A stretch of 48,106 bases of DNA, taken from Treponema sp. (GTDB lineage Bacteria > Spirochaetota > Spirochaetia > Treponematales > Breznakiellaceae). The notes below the pieces were generated by a model. It was not told the origin of the DNA. It did no database searches and saw only the letters and a program-made list of their open reading frames with translations. Position numbers and translations under genes: made by a program. How positions within the stretch are numbered: the first letter of the stretch is position 1; every line of letters begins with the position of its first letter. Shown here piece after piece: positions 42,220-48,106 of this stretch. The DNA lies in NCBI GenBank assembly GCA_031278715.1, contig JAITJW010000172.1, positions 1-48,106 of the forward strand, written 5' to 3'.

Positions 42220-43536
42220 ATGGCAGTAAAACCGGCAGATCGTTTGCTTTTTGTGATTGCCCTGACCGCTTTTGGAATAACTCTGGCGGTCAAATTGGCA
42301 GTTCCGGGGGAAAAGGAAACACCGGCAGGACCGGAATCCCTAAGCCTGACCATTCATCTGGCAGAGGGGAGCGGCCTTGAGGCGGAAGACCTGGAAATCC
42401 TGATTACCGGGTATCCCCGCGAATCGCAGAATTCCGCGCAGCCGGATTATGTCCTGGGGCAGGGTGCGGCTATTCCGCCGGCTTCGGGCAGCGCCGATAA
42501 CGACAACAACAATAGTGTTATCCAGATCGACATTACCATCAACGCAGAGGACAGAATACCTGACATCCTGATTGCCGGCGGCCAGTCGCTGGCCGGGGGA
42601 ATTGGGGCCGGGCTCTACCTTCCGCTGGACCGGTACTACCACGCGGAATCCCAGCCCTTTTCGACAGCCGGAAACTGGGCCCTGCCCCTGGTCTCCGCAA
42701 TTGATGTGCTTGTATATAATATCCCGCTGTTACAGGAGGCGGGCTTTGACCGGCCGCCCCGGACCCGGGAAGATTTTCTTTTATATGCCCGGACCATCAG
42801 GGCCCTGGACGAAGAAAACAGAACACCGGGTCGGCGTTACGCCCTGGCCCTGGGCCTAAGCCCCCTGGATCCCAGGGGCCTGGGCAGAGACATCTACTCC
42901 TGGTTTTACGCTTCCGCTCTTCTGCTGCCAAAAGAGGGAAAGCCGGAATTTGGCGGCCAGGACTATACGGCCACACTGGACTTTTTTTCCACCCTCAACC
43001 ATGAAGAACTTATTGCGCCGGGCAGCTTCAGCGCCACAGGGGCGGACCGGATAGAGGAATTTATCCGGGGCACGGCCGCCATGATGGTCGTATCCACCAG
43101 GGACCTCCGGTATATCCGTGAAAAAATGGGAAACGAAGCTATTGGAATTACGCTGATCCCCCACGCCGCCGCCTATGCCGGCCGGCCGGTCTTTGGCCTT
43201 TCTACCTGGTACGCCGGTATAAGCGCGGAAAGTCCCCATCCCGATGAATCATGGGCACTGCTGCAGCACCTTCGGGAACAGAGCGCGTTTCTTGCGGAAT
43301 CCTTGGCCCTGGTGCCGGGGACCGGTAATTACGGGCCCTATATTTCCGTGGACCCCCTGCTTGACAAGGCATGGAGCCTGTACGAGGCGGCAGAAACGGT
43401 TCCGGACTTTTTAAGTCCCGGCGCTGTGGAAGACCCTGACGGGGCCTTTCGCCGTGAATTAATCCTGATGTTTCAATCATCCACAAGCGCGCAGGAAGCC
43501 GCCCGGGCAATCCGTCAATCCTGGGAAGAGCGGTAA
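42220..43536 (+). CDS. membrane-anchored solute-binding protein, family 1, without permease neighbours
   Basis: 438 aa. An N-terminal hydrophobic segment (LLFVIALTAFGITLAVKLAV) lacks a lipobox Cys and probably serves as an uncleaved anchor or signal. The rest matches family 1 extracellular binding proteins: IPDILIAGGQSL, YLPLDRY, WALPLVSAIDVLVYNIPLLQ, FIRGTAAMMVVSTRDL and FGLSTWYAGISAESPHPDESW. It probably binds an oligosaccharide in the periplasm. No permease or ATPase gene is adjacent, so it may serve a sensor or a distant transporter. Start at 42220 follows GGAG. A likely terminator lies just after its stop. Confidence 0.82.
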   Translation: MAVKPADRLLFVIALTAFGITLAVKLAVPGEKETPAGPESLSLTIHLAEGSGLEAEDLEILITGYPRESQNSAQPDYVLGQGAAIPPASGSADNDNNNSVIQIDITINAEDRIPDILIAGGQSLAGGIGAGLYLPLDRYYHAESQPFSTAGNWALPLVSAIDVLVYNIPLLQEAGFDRPPRTREDFLLYARTIRALDEENRTPGRRYALALGLSPLDPRGLGRDIYSWFYASALLLPKEGKPEFGGQDYTATLDFFSTLNHEELIAPGSFSATGADRIEEFIRGTAAMMVVSTRDLRYIREKMGNEAIGITLIPHAAAYAGRPVFGLSTWYAGISAESPHPDESWALLQHLREQSAFLAESLALVPGTGNYGPYISVDPLLDKAWSLYEAAETVPDFLSPGAVEDPDGAFRRELILMFQSSTSAQEAARAIRQSWEER

Positions 43537-43539
43537 TTA

Positions 43540-43566
43540 CCGGACACGGTTTTTCCGGGCTTTTTT
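43540..43566 (+). terminator. rho-independent terminator-like hairpin
   Basis: CCGGA (43540-43544) and TCCGG (43554-43558) form a short stem, followed after two bases by six T (43561-43566), just past the binding-protein stop codon. The stem is short, so confidence is moderate. Confidence 0.5.
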
Positions 43567-43603
43567 CAAAAAATCCCAAGATCAACAGCGCTCTGGACCT
43601 GAT

Positions 43604-43632
43604 TTAACATTGACAAAACAAACCCATACTAT
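43604..43632 (+). promoter_or_regulatory. sigma70-like promoter for the secreted orphan gene
   Basis: TTAACA (43604-43609) and TACTAT (43627-43632) are 17 bp apart and end 12 bp before the ATG at 43645. A TTGACA at 43610-43615 is a better -35 match but leaves no well-spaced -10 box. The short leader and the lack of a clear ribosome site are unusual. Confidence 0.4.
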
Positions 43633-43644
43633 ACGGTTATCAGT

Positions 43645-44307
43645 ATGAAAAAGTTTTTTTTATCAGGTGTTCTGTTTTTCGTGTTTTTTGGTATACATCT
43701 TGCTTATGCTGACGATTACGAGGCCAAAATTAAGGCTTTTTGGGATTTTGTTTCGGAAAATGAAAATGATATAGTCATCCTGAACAGCCGGGATTCGCCG
43801 GTTCTTTATGAATTGTTCGACAAAATCCAATCAATCGACAAAAACATCTATGTGATACTTGACAACAGACTGGAAAACAACAAAAAGAATATCATAATAA
43901 GCTGCGGAGGGAACCGGAATTATTTTACTTTGTGCGACAGGATAGTTGGGGCGGCCCCCGCGTATGAACATTTAAATCCTGTCTCATTGTTTCCTCCGCT
44001 GGAAAGGATAGAACCGTTCACCTATGGGGACATTCAATTAAAGACAGAAGATGTACGGGTATGTTTTGATATTGCCGATTCAAACATAGAACTGTTGTTC
44101 ATACTGAACGATGAACATACAGCGATATTACGAACCGATAACAGCGGGGCCCTCTACAATGCCTATATGCAAATGCTATTTGTTATGGTTCAACAAATAC
44201 TGGGCGAAAGAATGGCCGGAGAAAAAATAAAATCCGGCGGTATTATACCGGTTAAGGTAGTGCTGCCCAGCATGCCGATAACGGAAATACGGGAGCATAT
44301 AAAGTAA
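43645..44307 (+). CDS. secreted or periplasmic protein of unknown function
   Basis: 220 aa with a clear signal peptide (KKFFLSGVLFFVFFGIHLAYA, cleaved near residue 22). The mature part has alternating short hydrophobic strands and charged turns: NDIVILNSRDSPVLYELF, NIYVILDNRL, DVRVCFDIADSNIELLFILN. A helix of about 30 residues near the end (NAYMQMLFVMVQQILGERM) follows. Three Cys are present. No family is recognised. The base composition is clearly more AT-rich than its neighbours, suggesting a separate origin. It stands between a terminator-like hairpin and the convergent second importer operon. Confidence 0.65.
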   Translation: MKKFFLSGVLFFVFFGIHLAYADDYEAKIKAFWDFVSENENDIVILNSRDSPVLYELFDKIQSIDKNIYVILDNRLENNKKNIIISCGGNRNYFTLCDRIVGAAPAYEHLNPVSLFPPLERIEPFTYGDIQLKTEDVRVCFDIADSNIELLFILNDEHTAILRTDNSGALYNAYMQMLFVMVQQILGERMAGEKIKSGGIIPVKVVLPSMPITEIREHIK

Positions 44308-44331
44308 CCAAATTGTACCGGGCAAAGACGG

Positions 44332-45240
44332 CTACCCTTTTATGGCTCCTATCATAATCCCTTTGACAAAATAACGCTGGAAAAAAGGGTACACAAAGAG
44401 TACAGGGAAGGTAACCACCATAGTGATGGTCATCTTTATCGAGGTGGGCGTTAAGCGCCGCGCCTGTTGCATCATCAGATCCACCATATCTATGTTATCC
44501 GCGCTGTTCATCCTGTTTGTCAGCATGGTAACCTCGTTCAGGTAACGCCACAGGATAAACTGCAGCGTATAAAGCCGCGAATCCCGTATGTAAATCACCG
44601 TGTCCATGAACGAATTCCAGTGCCCCACCGCGGACCACACCGCTACTACCGCCAAAATGGGCATGCACATGGGGATCATCAGCCGTCCGTAGATCGTAAA
44701 AGGTCCCGCTCCGTCTATCATCGCCGATTCCTCTATCGACGCAGGGATGCTCTCTATGAAGGTCTTGATGAGGATGGCGCTGTACACCCCCACAACCCCT
44801 ATTACGTAGAGCAGAAAGGTGTTGTCCAGATGTAGAAGCCGCATATTGAGGTAGGTCGGGATAAGGCCCGCCCCGAAGTACATGGTAACAACGAAGTACC
44901 GGTACACGATCTTCCGGGCGAATATCTTCTTTTTCGTAAACATATACCCCAAAAAGCCCGTACACAGGACATGGGTGAAGGTTCCAATTGCCGTCCGCGC
45001 TATAGACACCAGGGCCGCGCCGGGCAGGGCCTCCAGCTCGAATATTTTGATATAGTTTCCAAAATGTACGCCCCTGGGAAGCAGCAACACCTGCCCTTTG
45101 GACACCAGATCGTTGGCGCTTATGGTCTGGACAAATATGTAATAAAAGGGCACCACGCATATCAGGGTAAATGCCGCAAAGAAGACATAGAGAAATACGT
45201 CGAAGACAATGTCAACGACACCGCGTTTGAAGGTTATCAA
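44332..45240 (-). CDS. sugar ABC transporter permease, YtcP/LplC type (second importer)
   Basis: 302 aa from a TTG at 45240 that overlaps the TGA of the LplB-type gene and has AGAGGAGA about seven bases upstream. A longer frame to 45330 would overlap that gene by 94 bp and has a non-conserved leader. Six membrane helices are predicted. Marks are TISANDLVSKGQVLLLPRGV, the ESAMIDGAGPFTIY loop and the C-terminal YFVKGIMIGAIKG of the YtcP group. It forms the translocation channel with the LplB-type partner. No ATPase is encoded nearby. Confidence 0.9.
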   Translation of the reverse strand: MITFKRGVVDIVFDVFLYVFFAAFTLICVVPFYYIFVQTISANDLVSKGQVLLLPRGVHFGNYIKIFELEALPGAALVSIARTAIGTFTHVLCTGFLGYMFTKKKIFARKIVYRYFVVTMYFGAGLIPTYLNMRLLHLDNTFLLYVIGVVGVYSAILIKTFIESIPASIEESAMIDGAGPFTIYGRLMIPMCMPILAVVAVWSAVGHWNSFMDTVIYIRDSRLYTLQFILWRYLNEVTMLTNRMNSADNIDMVDLMMQQARRLTPTSIKMTITMVVTFPVLFVYPFFQRYFVKGIMIGAIKG

Positions 45241-46163
45241 AACAGTTTCTCCTCTCTTATCAGTTTGGAAAGATTGTTCGCCAGGAACAACAGCAGGATG
45301 CTCACTATCGAGGTAATGATGTTGATGCAAATGGAGAAAGAGTAGCGCACCCCGGCTATCCCCTGGTTGTACACATAGAGCCCTATGCTTTCGATGTACT
45401 CCTTGTTCAGGGCGTTACTGAAAAGGAGGAGCTGTTCCACGTTACTCCCCATAAGGCTTGCGATCTGCATGATCAGCAGCACAAAGTAGGTCGGCAGTAC
45501 GCCGGGGATCGTAATATGCCACATACAGCGGAAGCGCCCCGCTCCGTCAACCACCGCGGCCTCGTACAGTTCCTGATCGATACCCGTTATCGCGGCTATG
45601 TAGATGATGGAACCGTAGCCCAGTCCTTTCCAGGTTCCCCAGGCCCACATTTTAAGCCAGATGTGGTCCGGGTCGTACAGCCAGTTGATGCCGTTGTCGA
45701 TACGGCCCAAGCTCGTGAGGATCTTGTTTACCAGGCCGTCATCTACGGAGAAGAGGGCGTAGGCAATGGCGTACACCAAAACCCAGCTTATAAAGTTCGG
45801 GATGGTGGTGAGTATCTGTACCCCCTTCCGGTAAGGCAGGATCTTTATCTCGTTGAGGAGGACGGCAAACACCATGCCGATAGGAGAAAATATAAACGCT
45901 ATCATGTCCATGCCCAGATCGTTCCTCAGCACCCGCAGGAGATCGAGCCGGGCGTATTTGTTGCCAAAGAGGTAGCGAAAGTTTCCAAGCCCCACAAAGT
46001 TGTCCCTGCCCAGGGGGACACCGGGCCGGTAGTTGAAAAAGGCCAGTATCCAGCCCCGCAGGGGCATGTAGGAAAAAATGAACACAAAGACGATAAAGGG
46101 CAGGAGAATAAGGAAGTTCCGATACTTCTCCTCCAGCATAAACCGCTGTTTTGGCTGTTTCAC
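45237..46163 (-). CDS. sugar ABC transporter permease, LplB type (second importer)
   Basis: 308 aa, GTG start at 46163 with an AGAGGT-like site upstream. Family marks are FLILLPFIVFVFIFSYMPLRG, IPNFISWVLVYAIAYALFSV, WKGLGYGSIIYIAAITGID and EAAVVDGAGRFRC. It pairs with the YtcP-type permease encoded next and receives substrate from the LplA-type protein encoded 27 bp upstream. Compared with the importer at 28-32.5 kb, no glycosidase is nearby, so the sugar is not indicated. Confidence 0.92.
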   Translation of the reverse strand: MKQPKQRFMLEEKYRNFLILLPFIVFVFIFSYMPLRGWILAFFNYRPGVPLGRDNFVGLGNFRYLFGNKYARLDLLRVLRNDLGMDMIAFIFSPIGMVFAVLLNEIKILPYRKGVQILTTIPNFISWVLVYAIAYALFSVDDGLVNKILTSLGRIDNGINWLYDPDHIWLKMWAWGTWKGLGYGSIIYIAAITGIDQELYEAAVVDGAGRFRCMWHITIPGVLPTYFVLLIMQIASLMGSNVEQLLLFSNALNKEYIESIGLYVYNQGIAGVRYSFSICINIITSIVSILLLFLANNLSKLIREEKLF

Positions 46164-46190
46164 CGTTCACTACCTCTTAAGCGTTAATTA

Positions 46191-47864
46191 CTACCAAACG
46201 TACTTCGCCGACGCTGCCTTTGACTGGTTATAGGCATTGCGGTACCATTCCTGTACCTGTTCCAGGCCGCGGGCTTTCATCTGGGTTACCATGTCCTGGT
46301 ACAGGGATTCGAATTCCGCCTCGTTTCTGGCAAAGACCAGTTTGTCCCAGAGTACCAGTTCATTTATCTGATTGGTAAGAATCTGTATTTCTTCCGGGGG
46401 AGTAGGCAGCGGGGCAAACGCATCCGGAATTATCTTGTTGTTCTTGTTAAGATAATCCAGGGTGTCCAGGGCGCCCCAGAACTCCTGCCATTCAAGCTCT
46501 ATTGCCGTGGGTTTGGTGTACCAGTCTTTATCTACCCAGTCACCTCCTCCTAAGGCCCGCCCGTACACCGGATGCTTGAGAGAACTTCCCAGGACACCGC
46601 CGGAGATAATATCGCCGAAGTAGCCGGTAACAATACCGTTGGGGTACTGGAAGTTGTTATCGGCATTCGCCTTTATCCTGTCCTGGGTCCAGTACGGTTC
46701 GCCTGAGGAATCCAGGTCCCAGGTAAGGCCCCGGGGGCCGTTCGTCAGGTTCCACGCGCCGTCCCATGAGAACGAATAATCCAGGAAGGCCAGAGCTTTA
46801 TCCAGATTCCTGGTCTTCGCGCTGATCCCCACCCCGGTACGGTCGCCTATATAGCTTGGTACACCTCCGGGATGGAGCGTATTGGTGAAGTACACCGGCA
46901 GCATCGCCTTCCCCGCTTCCAGGTTTTGGGGGTTGAAGGTAAAGAAACCGTCTTCAAAGAGGGAGAAGAGTACCCGCCCCGCCTCCATCTTGGCCCACAT
47001 CATTGGCTCCTCGTTCATGGTCGGCATGTCAGGATCCACAAGCCCCATCTGGTTCGCGTTGAAGAGGAATTTTGCCGCCCGGTATGCGATCTTGGTATCG
47101 AAATAATCGACCACTTGGCCTGTCCGCAGATCTATCGCCGAAAACGGCCCGGGACCAGCACTGTAACCGTAAAGGCGTATTATATACGCCACAGGGCTCC
47201 TCTTATAACCTCCGCCGGTAATCCCGTAAACCTTCTGACCATCCTCGGTTACCGGGTGCCGTTCCAGCATGGTCTTTAAGATGGGGAGAAAATCTTCAAG
47301 TTCATCGGCCTTGGGATAGCCCAGTTCCCGGTAATAATCCCAGCGGATAATCGGCCCCCGTCCGGTCATCCCCCTTATAGCGACAGTATTGTTAATGCCG
47401 TACCTGACGGCATAGAGTCCGCCGGTACCGTTGCTCTTCTGATCCCGCATGTACTGGAGCATGGTGTGGCCGTTGGCCACCACATTGGGCAATTTGGAGA
47501 TATGCTCGTCAAGGTTGACCAGAAGCCTCCCGTCGATGGCATTCGCCAGCTGGGTATCCGCGTTAAAAACGGTGATATCCGGCAGATCCTGGGCCGCCAG
47601 CCGGGTGTTGACCACATCGGCGGTTCCTAAGATTAGTTCGAGCTGTATGCCCAGGTCCTGGGCCAATGCCTCCGACACGGTGTTGTCTTTATAGATCCCC
47701 GAATTGAGGCTGCCCGGCCAAGTCATTATGGTCAGGGTGGTCAGCCCGCCCTGCTGTGTTGTTGAGGATTGATTCCGGGCCCCCCCTGCGAACAGGGGAA
47801 GCGCAGCCATGAGCAAAACCGCCAGAACCTTGTTACGTGTCAGCAAAAATATAGAACGTCTCAT
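46191..47864 (-). CDS. extracellular solute-binding protein, LplA type (second importer)
   Basis: 557 aa, secreted. The signal peptide is hydrophobic from about residue 14 and ends near LPLFAGGARNQSS; no lipobox Cys is present. The mature part shows LTIMTWPGSLNSG, AAQDLPDITVFNADTQLANA, DGRLLVNLDEHI, and GYPKADELEDFLPILKTMLE, typical for LplA-like binding proteins of about 550 aa. It delivers an oligosaccharide to the two permeases downstream. The start at 47864 has AGGAGG eight bases upstream, the best ribosome site of the operon. Confidence 0.92.
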   Translation of the reverse strand: MRRSIFLLTRNKVLAVLLMAALPLFAGGARNQSSTTQQGGLTTLTIMTWPGSLNSGIYKDNTVSEALAQDLGIQLELILGTADVVNTRLAAQDLPDITVFNADTQLANAIDGRLLVNLDEHISKLPNVVANGHTMLQYMRDQKSNGTGGLYAVRYGINNTVAIRGMTGRGPIIRWDYYRELGYPKADELEDFLPILKTMLERHPVTEDGQKVYGITGGGYKRSPVAYIIRLYGYSAGPGPFSAIDLRTGQVVDYFDTKIAYRAAKFLFNANQMGLVDPDMPTMNEEPMMWAKMEAGRVLFSLFEDGFFTFNPQNLEAGKAMLPVYFTNTLHPGGVPSYIGDRTGVGISAKTRNLDKALAFLDYSFSWDGAWNLTNGPRGLTWDLDSSGEPYWTQDRIKANADNNFQYPNGIVTGYFGDIISGGVLGSSLKHPVYGRALGGGDWVDKDWYTKPTAIELEWQEFWGALDTLDYLNKNNKIIPDAFAPLPTPPEEIQILTNQINELVLWDKLVFARNEAEFESLYQDMVTQMKARGLEQVQEWYRNAYNQSKAASAKYVW

Positions 47865-47897
47865 TCCATATTCCTCCTAAAAAATATTTATACAGGC

Positions 47898-47909
47898 ATA
47901 CGCCCGTAT
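47898..47909. promoter_or_regulatory. short palindrome upstream of the second importer
   Basis: ATACG and CGTAT flank a CC centre about 35 bp upstream of the LplA-type start codon, next to a TATAAA-like box read on the minus strand (47888-47893). It may be an operator. The rest of 47865-48050 shows no gene. Confidence 0.3.
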
Positions 47910-48053
47910 TTCACGGTGTAAGGATAAAAACAGTTTTACTACATTAATGAAACGCGTGTGTACGGTAAAAATAGGACGGACCTGCGGATTTTGAGAACTT
48001 ATGTACCTGGTTACAAAGAACGCAACGCGAAGAGTTTGTTTAGCTATACCGAT

Positions 48054-48073
48054 GGGGGGGGTGGGGGGGGGGG
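48054..48073 (+). repeat. G-rich tract (8 G, T, 11 G) near the window end
   Basis: Two G runs (48054-48061 and 48063-48073) are followed nine bases later by ATG at 48083, open for the eight codons left in the window. It may be a contig-breaking homopolymer, or a tract in front of a truncated plus-strand gene. Confidence 0.7.
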
Positions 48074-48106
48074 CAATAATTAATGAAACGTTGTGGTTTG
48101 GGGAAC

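Overview
The window looks like chromosomal DNA from a Treponema-like spirochete, probably a free-living or gut-associated relative of the termite-hindgut treponemes. This is inferred from gene content and was not tested by a database search. The pointers are a FliG1-type flagellar switch protein, a TPR membrane protein resembling the spirochete periplasmic flagellar collar protein FlcA, two LplA/LplB/YtcP-type sugar importers without their own ATPase, and secreted binding proteins with cysteine-free leaders. Most genes are moderately GC-rich. Two patches are visibly AT-rich: about 4200-6780 and about 43600-44310. Both window ends carry C- or G-rich low-complexity sequence, so this may be a whole contig that broke at homopolymers.

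Left part (1-8.8 kb). The 3' part of a divergent ISAzo13-type transposase is followed by a bacteriohemerythrin with one substituted iron ligand. Next come a small membrane protein (possibly frameshifted), D-Ala-D-Ala ligase, a hotdog thioesterase and a Zn-ribbon Nudix hydrolase. An AT-rich two-gene module for polysaccharide O-acetylation follows (SGNH protein plus MBOAT acyltransferase). Both of its genes are out of frame as written: the MBOAT at a 15-nt C tract, the SGNH gene at a short A run. A DEAD-box RNA helicase closes the segment.

Regulator block (8.8-17 kb). Four large regulators lie head to tail on the minus strand: two PocR-domain AraC-type proteins and two MalT-like ATPase/LuxR proteins. 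No obvious target operon is adjacent.

Motility and envelope block (17-27.7 kb). fliG1 overlaps an M16C metallopeptidase by 4 nt. A VanY-type D,D-carboxypeptidase lipoprotein, the FlcA-like TPR protein, a secreted CBM48-like protein, a radical SAM/SPASM protein and a single-domain response regulator follow.

Sugar and export block (27.8-38.6 kb). After tRNA-Arg(TCT) comes a minus-strand importer operon (permease, permease, binding protein, DUF1861/GH130-like protein). A separate minus-strand cluster, gldA-gldF-gldG-DUF4340, has a GH130 phosphorylase 21 bp behind it. A 17-bp perfect hairpin separates the two transcription units. Together they suggest uptake and phosphorolysis of beta-mannosides or similar glycans next to a Gld-type ABC exporter.

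Right part (38.6-48.1 kb). An RluA-type pseudouridine synthase, a large TPR/zinc-ribbon protein, an orphan membrane-anchored solute-binding protein and an AT-rich secreted orphan precede a second importer (YtcP-, LplB- and LplA-type genes). The window ends in a G-rich tract just upstream of a possible truncated plus-strand start codon.
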